The position numbers and the translations under genes were made by a program. A stretch of 64,000 nucleotides of DNA from the NCBI GenBank assembly GCA_965644315.1, contig CBFFRQ010000057.1, forward strand, positions 434,001 to 498,000, written 5' to 3'. Shown here one piece after another: positions 22,601 to 27,990 of this stretch. This DNA is from Caecitellus pseudoparvulus (Eukaryota > Bigyra: Bicosoecida). The notes under the pieces are model-generated. The model made no database searches, had not been told where the DNA came from, and worked only from the letters and a program-made list of their open reading frames with translations. How positions within the stretch are numbered: the stretch's first letter is position 1; every line of letters begins with the position of its first letter.

Positions 22601-23512
22601 CGCAAGCCCATCATCCAGCACGTAGTACCCAATGTCACCGTTCCAAGTCACCCTCCCTGTGTACCACGCCGGCACTGCAGGCGCCTCACACGCCGGATCT
22701 GCTGCCGCCGCCGTGTCTTGAGATCCAGCATGTGGCGTCCTGGCATCCCCATCGCCAGCACCAGGCGACACAGCCGCACTGCCACCGCCACCTTCAACAC
22801 TCTCCTGCCCCGACCCCGCTGGCACTGCAGGCGCCTCACACGCCGGATCTGCTGCCGCCGCCGTGTCTTGCGATCCAGCACGTGGCGTCCTGGCATCCCC
22901 ATCGACAGCATCAGGCGACACCGCCGCACTGCCGCCGCCGCCACCTTCAACACCCTCCTGCCCCGACTTTGTTTGCTCTGCGGGTCGCTGCTTGTCAGAA
23001 AGTACACCTGAATCACGTTCAGATTTGTTTCTTGGATGGCTTTCATGAGTTGGTGACGTGGTGCGAGGTGGAAGCTGTGGTGGATGAGCTGATGTTTGTC
23101 GCAGTTCCTCTTCAACCTGCTGGCCAGGGGGCTGTGGCGGGTCAGGGCTAACAACAGATGCATGGATGGTTGCGAGCCCTTCTTCAATGGAAGGGCGCAG
23201 CTCGATGTCATCGTATCCGCTTGCCTTCAACTTCAGCTCGTGAAGGGTGTACTTGACTTTCCCTTCCTTGTAAGTTCGCTTGAGGGCGCTCGGGAAAGTG
23301 AACACCTGGCCATCGTGGGCGACGTACTTTTGGATTTCCTCCACCCAGAAAAGCAAGCCAAAGGTTCTGTGGCGCACAACATTCAAGCGAGTTTGCTTGA
23401 GCTTGAGCTCGAACCACTCCTCGTCGCTGTCCCAGTGAACATCCTCTTGGTCTGCACTTGGAACAGTGAGTCCTTCAAGATCGGACACAGGGGGAAATTG
23501 TTCGGCTGCCAT
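4613..23512 (-). CDS. RNF213/mysterin-like giant AAA+ protein
   Basis: A single uninterrupted frame of 6,299 codons starting at an ATG (23512). In order it holds an N-terminal region with a repeat array (about residues 180-670), a long helical region, and an AAA+ core with three P-loops: GGPGCGKTT near residue 2260, GDTGVGKT near 2745 and GPPGCGKT near 3398. A Walker B-like FIDELN lies near 3057 and VVVMDEAG follows the third P-loop. RNF213 family proteins are dynein-like AAA+ ubiquitin ligases acting at lipid droplets and on intracellular bacteria in animals. A Cys/His cluster (CPNPDC, CDAGVC, HSH, GCG) lies near residue 5352-5400, but no canonical C3HC4 RING is visible. The C-terminal third has an acidic linker and an unassigned globular end. 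Ligase activity is therefore uncertain. Family call moderately firm; the start is firm unless an upstream exon exists. Confidence 0.82.
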   Translation of the reverse strand: MAAEQFPPVSDLEGLTVPSADQEDVHWDSDEEWFELKLKQTRLNVVRHRTFGLLFWVEEIQKYVAHDGQVFTFPSALKRTYKEGKVKYTLHELKLKASGYDDIELRPSIEEGLATIHASVVSPDPPQPPGQQVEEELRQTSAHPPQLPPRTTSPTHESHPRNKSERDSGVLSDKQRPAEQTKSGQEGVEGGGGGSAAVSPDAVDGDARTPRAGSQDTAAAADPACEAPAVPAGSGQESVEGGGGSAAVSPGAGDGDARTPHAGSQDTAAAADPACEAPAVPAWYTGRVTWNGDIGYYVLDDGLALVSDGNTARVVDVGGVPYKLRGGKWGVKGGKSGSGSAAVSPGAGDGDARTPHAGSQDTAAAADPACEAPAVPAGSGQESVEGGGGSAAVSPGAGDGGARTPHAGSQDTAAAADPAGEAPAVPAGSGQESVEGGGGSAAVSPDAVERDSGTPHAEREGTFEAPAVPVEFKDAVTWDSVIRHYVFHDGAALVSDGKKARMVDVGGVTYKLRGGKWVVRGGKSGSGSAAVSPGAVDGDARTPHAGSQDTAAAADPACEAPAVPAGSGQESVEGGGGSAAVSPGAGDGDARTPHAGSQDTAAAADPACEAPAVPAWYTGRVTWNGDIGYYVLDDGLALVSDGNTARVVDVGGVPYKLRGGKWVVWGSKATDSHKQGSKAQGGLSSDRRSSGAEQDGRGGDELGPLDSVALQALVTKAGSRFGMSAQGGGQLRGLDSEVGVEGIISQEQPAVASRDRGNIDSDSFQTADGSVSDSGFESPIVDPEVLVTLRQRLNHAAQLGNKGSVAFLSHEHADELTDVASWAEHFQEEFAQRVCQALERGAGAAPSEMIGLLPALQVILHCDGIRDEVKGHVVCAFERACKAFFEVATPQQVELETMQPAVIRELWDWTIEIFAVTETYALSAASLLQDCIEQGHVAAAWSVPTQLVLATVVVMLRRARREDDILGWSGLLTAPTSGTESGNLKASTLSALSAVLCLHNEFKGDAGLDAAKELLVQCFDLCTAGADTFESFLGHFVQDFLQEPLCASALAALEESDKKNVLMHVAERYEPLHFADPSAIPGIINKLVRLATTYKAEKGETAILLSISLFKMAWTCLLKVFDEAPEDSRITALCTVLSIDGVPGWFVKQAGAKLWSPENWDWVCGTPGAQLAPLLPLLQVRQSAVIAHQWILSKVLRSVGGVTSEIGSSVEHFVGDSLPVWDKLCKLPADKLGQRLKHPLVEVLSDTLSGPRAPTSDQYKELVAAIAHLLALHASSGAPSTDTVLDTRLGSQSAPVGALRSLLSNMGMLNCDIILQAEHALGSASPSLQDSYRKLCKSLTACFLSSAGDIDTQLEVVKAVLEQIVKTQGALSSVSEDLGLYCLKRIGESGRQAGWLTWHHAPRLAELLLATTASPQLPGMLQSVEGIRKSIRTLLISFQDRSVSVSQVQQWEEEWDDDIALALDSLCVEEPGTFQEARTACEAELADTTALLHEHGAVLILLKDAMPDAELTGLATLDELSEMLLCDATACVREARSALNVTRETYTALRHFSSPLNQLFLSLLSSANERARPRDGESLEKRVDARVSEATKALKELVLADTGTLGDFTGTQLTGLLTDTKFDSADLSTEMRSVATFFQLEPGSSTTSLEARLAALNAGLELWAFKGVIFPSIRALLKFGVWSGDEAGRVESKLSPCINNMAGIQMSNCVVLLDEVRAAFPSCSSVELRGIRALAELQKVADFLHEHDGSLDEKIDIAKKASAANPFVLQLLDKFAGQKDLLANLPHMRAAGAAAHSSLTLDKLRDLLNAAVTNGPFATADQLVISLEELGANWDLLRNALEGVSSGSGNGAILLQAPVFVESGTFIARTSSLGGPASVQLKYSQGESASFVLSPEQLNENAFNARLSRTSVKNQAIDDFIASYEASQLCAKLLSNLQQLGHPAYQAKVGDIPLRVESDEGNLLVATEAFCGFLEEELTAWKEALEKARSLSPHLSHLPRQQLLGLLELVLTMAKDRAAPGGAASGEGTSEPEPDAEKAAVQKDLHLDSLVAVFDLAARIGPAAENRSAVAASMADSCESLAQVTTAREAVNWAAEAFAKALQSAQQYPEEPDPIHASRQQCAGASLRSCLAGCLLHSRAEEDPFPAPYQVLSCSASTTPAEMSDFLSCLACADASFGYAYVLAPNTLPTTVLEQLAAAVAGQPLRVHVHLIFTSPAGEGLFSDLSELQLCPELSEAEIQSLTADIGQNMQHLAGLEVITGGPGCGKTTEALQKLSKVAGSNVSSFHVHEGFTADTLIEAYTTALCGDSSLKVWGLHLSLTEGADLAMLDSILAHLALCNCLGDSAHGTVSGFRPGFKLHVVVELPAIVKHGKQPAWPPEAGTTEPRDHPFLPKLPSLSLLPATWTATHSGLQHIIIDEAWRDACLAIGLASALGGATDPVHQAFQESVKDIREMGRLVRSKLPELTDDACRHILHQGLTSLDVLRALQSQPSAGGGWRTGTPTVGHLGAFVKVLSRLWRKLLEAGEHNAARIPPPADQQMKRRGRGLSHAGTASSIVNLTPTPELFSLQKKHLKAFNAEGFSDENLAKVGALARLVSMCIDDFWRPVLNVILSESCRVATDSSEKVRYGSVFSSVMDTGVKALSDRENKVLDWSIMVSSRDRQEPPATVFGIDSSHPFVLSVCEDRAMDEVKLAHMRMAIAPTLGMLNTSLLQPALESRGFILTPFVLMNMLNVHQRCLSRQPVLMSGDTGVGKTFIMQAYSTVRNATFMQKLNVLPIIALAMRRYLVHATSAAVKAAPEDELDATVEHVAERLAAIGQLRNIEKARAFVAGSEGSGAAATQRGPKWAVPVLAESAFTFNLQTSSSARDLSGAIQAVVEASEGEEQSSFVYMLLFVLAVVLEHSPALSKLIPPEVATLATDAVEHYMKSKAPAPIAMASVKDIKRAGLLPGMNFRDGLLKKLHEKTQELENARSGQAAARRRSRAAAPKLSVTATMLSDAVRLVQAAVTAQPPPQYERHLMHDGVTPDVWRAIVNNAKANVQALTELASDGDDFVYVLFIDELNTAGALHMIAEAFSNHTMDGEPLPDDLFLAGAINPHGFRAGKSKSSVDQTNVPSRLPTGAAHAGAGASEHEHLATTSFVVKHLPGPLERLLVNSPKLTTGVEEAFIAGIKERIMQQASSGRLPNIVAQLRVGAGAVLMQEEAGVMAAFQQGLDAFGSMLSFAQEKVRSYDLNRMHLSFRDLVRATNLFKWLLQLKVHPTLRGSSLPDKTRVVNPFLPPGIHVTSTELLFAHVVQVALVAIGCVYWMRLPGEGHKGYDGSDLPDLRSDFSAALRQHCEGVGIVCEDVATTVSAATRHLFSKISFRPLGLAETVPLLENFFSAVLCVNVEPAMSLLITGPPGCGKTLAVGMCAKNSQGRESGSPLFRQLKRMKVLNYQCSQATSAEEIEALYSTAYEQHAGHTRSGSAHIRLVVVMDEAGLPNEKQHALKAAHDTWDDPNGVPTILMSNSILDAAKTNRCMHVQQTAASSHDMRLLCSALLLLPRNRPSVSRIIVKADEPLEERLQRSYDLVCGIADAFQLVQDAVRCFKWLHLRDFVYFCRFLRYELGQKPLDTLTPKILLLALQRCMQVVESSPDAMDEFEAIARTFMDGRVTSSSETGGVVATPGCGFEVVMSREEVVDMKRQISATELKPDILRAMESNIRAVFADDPSESPHRHTMIIDRSDTEAGVHWLFQRGILQQDLTIEVNVADLGVDAEQLRTAEVLRQVKAAAEGGKTLLLVNCNQVIFTAMYDLLNRRYHTISTGSGHAYYANITIGALSLAVAVHQDFRLVVHVPFWKLPELPSPLLNRFSKFSLSAAQILKASAHSYLESFEFLQGEVAAQSRLLQNVLHGVRDFVAFVCSSQPEAAFTGFDSSETIPALILQVLSKAAESGGTSPAMTDDALALELVERCNMELLSILRPDFVMQSGVLKRLPSSYIDVYMKEQEHFSGAQFLRNAIAASGRGSNARPLSLLTCRSSTGVLQLQQDEERASIMLGCPVVHVTKGHREVKWKEVSDLGSGQPCAFVAALSDCPSAATAEHLVDEFLEVCSRVATADRSPDAVLPTLIFTINEHVHKGSHPQVALMKRMLSRKWGALHERLRAVQPRAVLVLHTGSDERNLVERFPFVPTGLDWQHTVADAVDEVSESDAAAQASADEEAKQWLLAAAQRELSKDISWFKSKLRPSVESGVEEACSNLDASVMGMKAETLAKRGVVLSVAIYQGFPPLRKKAREVMQESVAHGVLLDALMDMFALVWRGLVGTLTSDAAEGVWSAAVTESMVVHLRKRLQDLSFGIVQAFLARSARDFGFEALCKLHTEGSSPLLLEFAAEAVKSVLNIEVGRHVSLTSVSRKHGREKVPSPVVPAAAELPFGFTVLRSLKLVSDACKQRVEGLEEQFALARSLLAADGDVQLGFEHMQSCFELLQERDELMLLLSRDFLKLYCNVVEVDDADFVSEGRHLQGFAKAVVPMMPHEFDHIAGELLQRARALATQHIFPGSVPLTFFLRHRALTRFVSEAIASVYSSRSLGAAPAVPGSGAASGAGRILDAVQAAVEGLHIGPESESQMCEWLGRVAAARQGPCRTAEGVCHDEQLFGKCVQVVCMSEVLMRAPEGILSLLIARTRSAANDPGLRGQLPLDTMLFVLGQFASLSADVPDGFLEEFRCMMSSAFLACFRWILPGCEGGFGSVTAKQAVIRAVLFMESGAALTLPGGKAPVSLLRLLNKDAPSALPCLARVQLLSQLHTHPGFSEQLAQVSFKTGSATFMPTALSIALSRQVAALYGWEVAHLETHASYDLLVWMLAKHTSEHVLRIGPTNTCPLEPAAAEVLSSRHADARSPLDKARFAAQSLVFCELLAAMLGSNPDHESVRARPVKEAMKRLQGASPAWGAVVMAHIAGSERGYDRLTRVLAHESVLKDLGLEAWHLACFAESSEEAKAVCAEFVSTPLSADDFHDKLVALVKACSSKVLALRPALGRCAAGLKSHRCAHWLRSPTTQLVLGLEAAAGDAKLKAEEGMELPGPLLAGAVLHELVDGQHGNSLHFATHIPVMLSFYQWCNEELAGKVSEAEAWELPMVDALSRERLDQVTVDVGRKKLDEFVRSWNLLQATFGMYEAVCGHQAELEQGIPRLSVGNEDGFKQLMVSDVLSFSFTQSEMERALPLRMLRERLVKSQNAMMELDATRHLRAMTALTGINRGGCLLEATHGGRALKHVASTAVSFRELVMHTGEVNPYVDQAEGEGAPLSLVDKLRRLIPFFLRWEADVEYNDVEPGHDSKALEEADILDQQEREAAFDEGRSTQQLMHEQKYSICPNPDCQRLMERTMYCDAGVCGQHSHESAAETAKRLKDEKQSGKKRGCGTRFSYTATRVPKPSPGEPPLDVFLPEKYKLRLSSDEARAKWLAARTAASADSQPFAAGHVSVDIENLARFLLPLIMRGKMRLEVSDLGEDFVFKQKSEQAAPSEVKPVLDVPAGTESKEGSQSDQHEDHAEKEPEAPEVSEAPEVSEEQSLLEQALLLCEEAGVEWKDSKIMASSLTDKQWRELLRSATDSVRKLLEEGILATSLDKALFSGKVSGTSRRLRRLAVGSYRSFVRQFQKHLEKEAAENALPASIMEEVDERLRKIEELVTDSNTKSAQSDLDMLQHLKNALAEASVSWLSQSSSESLLADNQFVHAALYGEKKPKNSMAHVLLGITKADGSAADGVLVGAFVLVTNTIQQLSQRLRAILQSAEDLKQGDSSGMGSRGKYAPKLRFASDASTPDFLDSAPFGHALAADEALKLDAHKQMREQEREAARLEPTGGQAMPQAQSRGGQAMPQPLRTGGRGSSHFGGGHPQAGAAAKKEQPMRRIGQSPGEMPLECEQDVIDALAHLKASALACGTLDDESMHLASRVREALDGDLRDVLSDFNVIQFTNGVDDVVEQHAPSSAGQESKGITLSLTLLGASDPSSDSCFLRSSQRSRRIRLTDSMLGSIPEFQAAVLKGLKKRSPPSEHCFMLKWASIPTPVALNEANFASFQTALRSPSEKGFSVGVVSTDACMQTVPLLLLGLPGDGPTGRELEAQTEIELDIRVRVDVGAIFDLVHVPASSRDKFVVELCTSAGTKAPGSDLSGVVLQSIHVRPRQASYVALYVVSVEEQDAGNMQLAGDANLGLREVLAGPIAVQLDPTQTFAEQVAACYAAVGLPAPEDDSILVLHDADWMDEEWDPETVELGKHVAVEVEEVPHAMPLPDPLCVWGGETVALARPTIALPRHQG
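21517..22966 (-). repeat. Higher-order coding tandem repeat in the giant AAA+ gene
   Basis: Two module types alternate in frame. Module A (about 40-50 residues, ending DTAAAADPACEAPAVPA) occurs seven times. Module B (about 45 residues, from VTWNGDIGYYVLDDG to YKLRGGKW) occurs three times. The order is A-A-B, A-A-A-B', A-A-B. The first and last blocks are nearly identical in DNA (compare 21517-21895 with 22525-22880), while B' and the A copy beside it are diverged. This points to recent block duplication or gene conversion. Confidence 0.85.
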
Positions 23513-24248
23513 GTTTCAGTGGGCGAGAGTTCCTGTCGATGGCGTGTCACTGCGCTCGTGGGCGAAGACACGACACGTGTGATGCAGTGCTGCACTGTCA
23601 CAAGCACTTGCGGAATGTCCTTGCACTTTGCCTCGACGGACGCAGCGCCGGACAGACAGAAGAAGGAAGGTACAGGAAGAGCACAGAAAACATAGCAGTG
23701 GCCGAGGACGAGATCACTCACAACTCTTGCCAGGCCCTTCGGAGCACCTGCTCGAGGAAACCTGGATTCCCGCCCCACGCGTGCTAACCTTCAAGGTCGT
23801 CCTGCGCCGCGGCACTAGAGAGTGCCTGGCTGATGAGGAAGGGCACAATGCAAAGGGTGCATTCCCTGTGGGTCTTCGAACAGACCTTGGTGAGTTGATA
23901 GTTTTATTTGGATCCTCGCAGTGTTTGCTACGACGTTTCGCTGTGAAACGCCGAGATCTCAGCGTCTTTCATTGCTCCTCTGAGTGGCGACGCAGGCTTC
24001 ACTCAGCTGAGGACTGCACAGTGGCCACACCTACGTGAGTTTAAAGCTCAATCGGCGTGTTTAGCCTCATTCAGTCCGCCGAGCAGGGCCAGCGTCATGG
24101 TCGCCTGCCCAGACACCTCCCATGGCAAACTGCGAGCAAAACTAAATCCCTTGCACAGGCGCTGTCTCAGATTGAGTCTCTGTAGCTTGTGCGAAGTCTC
24201 CACTCTCCTTTCACCACCACAGTCTGTTCAGCTACCACTTTGGCTGCC
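23513..24248. promoter_or_regulatory. Shared divergent promoter region
   Basis: This 736-bp interval lies head-to-head between the RNF213-like gene (minus) and the secreted propeller gene (plus). Open frames crossing it look like chance frames of GC-rich DNA. A GAAACGCC word at 23945-23952, like the one found inside several introns, hints that part of the plus-strand side could be a 5' UTR intron. No TATA box was recognised. Confidence 0.45.
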
Positions 24249-25691
24249 ATGGGTGCAGCCTTCCTTCGTGTGCTGCTTGTGGTTATATTGGTAGCGTTTG
24301 CAGCCGCGATTCCCCGACCCCGGGCAAGTTTGAGAGGACCATTCGTGAAGACATGTTCCTCCTGGTCCACTCCTTATTCCATTTCGGTGGCTGTGAGCGG
24401 GGGAGTGGCTGTGGTGCGCAACCCTGAGGGGTGCGGAACTTCTGCGCCCCAGCCCACCACGCCAGGTGCATTGGCGAGCAGTGTCACGGTACCAGGCATT
24501 TCTTTGCTGGATGCCTGCTCAGGGCGCTTCAAAGAAACTGTCCCAGTTGCTTTGAACGCAAGTACATGCCCAGCAGATGAAGCACCAACTTGCGTTGGAG
24601 GCATTTACGGTGGTTCCATCGGCGGGCGGCAGGTTGTGACGGGGGTTGGCTCGTGTGGCCTCGCTGGTGCCCATCGGCTCGTGTTCAGCTCTCCAATGGC
24701 TCATACCCAGGGATTTGGCAGTGGGCGCTGGACGATGTCACTGCCCCACGGCCAAGCAGGGTACTCAGCCTTAGATGGTGGCAGGGTTTTTACAGTGCCC
24801 GCCGCGGGAACAGAGGGAACCCTTGTTGTTGTCGGTGGAAAGGGTGACTTGGTGGGCATGCATGCTGCCACGGGAACTACTTATTGGGATGGGGTGTATG
24901 TCCCTGGTGATGACATGGCGTACCACTGTCACCTTGATGCGAGCGTGTTGGTGAGTGGGTTGGCTCAGGCTGAGGAGCTGGGCGGCACAGCGAGCGGGAC
25001 ATCATTGTTCATGGGGTGCAGTACCCCCAGCGGAAGCAGCACCGGCCCGACACTGCCGCCAGTGGCCCTCACAGCTGTAAATGCGACGTCAGGCCGTGTT
25101 GCGTGGTTCACGGATCTACAGGAGGAAGTGTCTGGATCCCACCGAATGACGCCTGGTGCCGGCGTGCTACTTGCGGCACTTGGGGCGGAAGAAACTGAAT
25201 TGCTCGCCTCCATCCAAGGTGGTGGGTTGGCCAGTGTGCTAGTGCTGGTAAGCACGGAGTCTGGGGCCGTCCTGCACCACCACGAGTTGCCCCGAGGGGT
25301 CGTGCTTACCGCGGGGGTGGCTCTGGCCAACAGAACGTGGGCATTCACTGCCTCTGTGAATGCCACCACATCGTGTGCTTTCCAGTGGAGGCCTTCCGGT
25401 GCGCAACCCCCGACACAGGTTCAAGGATCGTGTGGTCCAAGCTCTGCAGTGTCCCTAGTTTCGCTGCCACTTGCCGCCGGATTTGGCAGCGGTGGTGCGC
25501 TTGCTTGTCTGGCTTCGAAAACTCAGGACCTGAACTGCGTCCGGCTTTCCTGGCCGTATGATCGTATTGTGTCTCGAACCAGTTTCTCCGCCATTGGGGG
25601 CGGCGCAGTGGTGACCGCCTGCACTCAGCATGGAGTTTTGGTCCGCAGCGACAGTGGCACGCACCACATGCCGTGGAGTGCTTTAAGTTAG
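24249..25691 (+). CDS. Secreted PQQ-propeller-like protein
   Basis: Encodes 480 residues from the ATG at 24249, chosen because it directly begins a signal peptide (MGAAFLRVLLVVILVAFAAA); an earlier in-frame start at 24189 would bury it. The mature protein is rich in Gly, Ser, Thr and Val, has scattered cysteines and several N-glycosylation sequons such as NAS, NAT and NRT. Motifs such as GMHAATGTTYW and ALTAVNATSGRVAWFTD resemble PQQ-type beta-propeller blades. No catalytic residues can be assigned, so it is best read as an extracellular or cell-surface propeller of unknown ligand. It looks intronless and ends 275 bp from the convergent carboxypeptidase gene, with nothing evident in the gap. 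Confidence 0.65.
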   Translation: MGAAFLRVLLVVILVAFAAAIPRPRASLRGPFVKTCSSWSTPYSISVAVSGGVAVVRNPEGCGTSAPQPTTPGALASSVTVPGISLLDACSGRFKETVPVALNASTCPADEAPTCVGGIYGGSIGGRQVVTGVGSCGLAGAHRLVFSSPMAHTQGFGSGRWTMSLPHGQAGYSALDGGRVFTVPAAGTEGTLVVVGGKGDLVGMHAATGTTYWDGVYVPGDDMAYHCHLDASVLVSGLAQAEELGGTASGTSLFMGCSTPSGSSTGPTLPPVALTAVNATSGRVAWFTDLQEEVSGSHRMTPGAGVLLAALGAEETELLASIQGGGLASVLVLVSTESGAVLHHHELPRGVVLTAGVALANRTWAFTASVNATTSCAFQWRPSGAQPPTQVQGSCGPSSAVSLVSLPLAAGFGSGGALACLASKTQDLNCVRLSWPYDRIVSRTSFSAIGGGAVVTACTQHGVLVRSDSGTHHMPWSALS

Positions 25692-25966
25692 ATACTGCAC
25701 TGACCCACTGTTGTGGGGAAGGCCGCGCTTGGGTTCATCCCTCTGCTGGCAAGGCTCGAGCTTGGCTGAGTGGCTATTCGGAAGCCTAGACATGCTGGGC
25801 GAGAAGTGCCCACAAAGACACGAGCTTTTGAATGCAAGTGCTTTAGGGTTTGCAAGCACCCCTTTGGGCTGTGCCACCTGCCATCGTGAGGAGGGCGCCA
25901 CATGCCACTCGCAACGAATGCTGGATTGTACAGATCCAGACAGCAGACCCCCTGACAGCACAACGC

Positions 25967-27462
25967 TCAGGCCAGCAACCTTGCCACAAAAGCCCCAACA
26001 TCAGCCCTTGCTGCCACAACACCAGGGGGGTCGTAAGGAGTCGCCACATTGCACGCTGAGCAGTGGGCCCCGACATCAGCTTGAACAACGCTGACATTGT
26101 GATGCGGGTTGCCAGCGGCAGGTGCCAGTGCAGTCCACGGGTCCAGTCCGCCATTCACAAACATCACGTTGGACAGTGCCCTGCCGCCCTCGGCGCCAGT
26201 TCCAAAGGCGGCTGCAGTGGCTTGGATGCCTGACGTCACTTCGCCAGAGCTGAGACCGAAGACCTGCAGACACATTCTGAAGAAATGGGGCAGATCCAGC
26301 GACCCAGGAGGCAACGGAGAAGACGCACTTCCGACATGAAACCATCCAAGAGCAGTGCACTTGAGCCAGTAGTACTGCCGCGACCATGAGGAGGGGGGCG
26401 GGTGAAGAGGGGCCAAGTCTGACACAAAAGCGGAGAAGTTGGAGTCCACGCAGCCTCCACCACCAAACACGCGCACCGCCTGAGCCCAGGCATCCAATGG
26501 GGCCAAGGATGTGTCGTTCAGCAGGTAGTTGCAGAAGTACCCGACCAAGTACCTGGGCAGGTTGCTTTGAACAATGGAAAAGCCGACAGTCACATCCAGG
26601 GTGCTGCGCAGGAAGACGTCCACATCGTCCACTTTGGGCGTAAGCGGTGTGCACGTGTTGAAGGCTTGATCAAGCTGGCGCAGACCTTGTGGGCCTCGTT
26701 GAATGGCTTGGGAAACAGCCTTCAATGCCGCCGTTGCTGTGGCGGAGCAGCGAGCGCTGCCTCCAGCCGCGGGCACAGCAAGCGGTTTGAGCACCCGCTC
26801 ATTGTATGCTGTAAAGGCTGCGATGGGGGTTATGGGGGCTGAGTTGGCTATGCTTCCGATGACAGGGCTGGGGAGTCCATCTGCTGTCCCGTTGCGCAAC
26901 CAGGCAGCGAGGACACCGCTGTACGAGCAGCCAAAGGCAACCCAGGGTGCGTCCGGGCTGATGCCCAGGTCAGAGATCAAAGTACGCTTTGCCGATGCAA
27001 TGTCTAGCAAGGCTGTGCGAGGGGAAAACTGTGCCTCTACGAAGGCTGCAGTGGACAAGTTCTCGGTGGGCCAGCTGTGGCCGAAAAACCTGCCTTCAAC
27101 AGCCAGCACCAGCGCTGAGTGCTGCACGGCCAAAGGAAGCACCTGCCCTTCAAGGATGCTCCACCAGGTGGCAATGTCCATCTCCCCCCCGACCATGAGG
27201 AAGACGGGGGCTGTTGGGCCGCCGTGGAAAGTCGCGTTCATCTGCGCGGTGCCGAGAGGCGATAGTTTGGCGGGGTGTGCGGGGAACCAAGTTCCGCAGA
27301 GCACCGCACCAGAACTTGCTGCTTGAACGACCCAGCAGAGGGGTTTCCATGCACGATTGGCTGCTCGATGAACCTTGACTCAAACGTGCTGCTCCTGATG
27401 CCCTTTGCCGCCGCAGCCGCACAGAGCCCAAGGGCCAGCAAGCAGAAGCGTGAGACTCTCAT
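25967..27462 (-). CDS. S28 family serine carboxypeptidase (Pro-X carboxypeptidase/DPP7-like)
   Basis: Two exons on the minus strand, 27462-27310 and 27241-25967, joined across a 68-nt intron (donor GTGCGG, acceptor GCGCAG), give 475 residues. The junction rebuilds FKQQVLMNATF, which lines up residue for residue with the family's FKQRYWVNDTF-type segment. A signal peptide (MRVSRFCLLALGLCAAAAA) starts the protein. The nucleophile motif is GCSYSG (Ser about 157, usual form GGSYGG). The acid is in NGGLDPW and the histidine in GAHCSA near the C-terminus, so the triad is complete. Family members are lysosomal or secreted enzymes that release residues next to proline. Confidence 0.9.
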
Positions 27463-27595
27463 TGTGCGCTGACCCACCTGCGCTGCGTAGCCTGTCACGC
27501 TCCAAAAAGCTGGGAGCCCTTCATTGATGGGCTACTTCGTCGCCTTTCGTAGTGTTCGTTGTTTGTGTGCCCGCCGCCAACGCAGCCTGCGAGGG

Positions 27596-27602
27596 AAAAA
27601 AA
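27596..27602 (-). terminator. RNA polymerase III terminator (T7)
   Basis: Seven thymidines on the minus strand start three bases after the tRNA discriminator base, as expected for polymerase III termination. Confidence 0.8.
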
Positions 27603-27604
27603 CA

Positions 27605-27698
27605 TGCTGCAGGCGAGATTCGAACTCGCTACCGTCGCGTGGATCGGTAAGTAAGGTTTCTTATAAGCACGATGCACATCCTGATGTGCTTCAGCAGC
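27605..27698 (-). tRNA. tRNA-Ile(UAU) with a 21-nt intron
   Basis: The 94-nt gene folds into a cloverleaf: acceptor GCTGCTG/CTGCAGC (one T-T mismatch), D stem GCAC/GTGC with an 8-nt loop, anticodon stem TCGTG/CGCGA, variable loop CGGTA, and T arm GCGAG-TTCGAAT-CTCGC with discriminator A. The anticodon loop CTTATA-A has UAU at 27665-27663 and is interrupted after position 37 by a 21-nt intron (27661-27641), the canonical place for eukaryotic tRNA introns. The B box is canonical. Position 8 is A where U is normal, and the D loop is short. It decodes AUA. A T7 terminator follows at once. Confidence 0.87.
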
Positions 27699-27990
27699 AA
27701 TTATTTCTCGCGAAAATCTTGCAAATATATTACTCTGCTTTATTTCAACAAGATGAAGATCGGTAGACTGTCGTCGAAACAGTGGCCCTCCCAAAAATGA
27801 AATGCTGCTAAACCGTGGAACCTGGCTGGCTTCCTCAGAACGCACAATTCCGGCGTAGACATTCCCCTTCAACAGCAGTGCGCTGCCTGGTTCGCATGCA
27901 AGTGCGAGAAAAGAGGCGCAAGTCCAGGACTGTCCATACGCCACCCGATCCAGGCACCTGCACCCCAACCGCCGGCACCTAACACACGAT

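Noticed and set aside
21473-23151. Long plus-strand frames of 512 and 344 codons opposite the giant gene
   Set aside because: They are antisense shadows of the repeat array, made only of Arg/His/Pro-rich repeats. The minus strand carries the domain-bearing frame.
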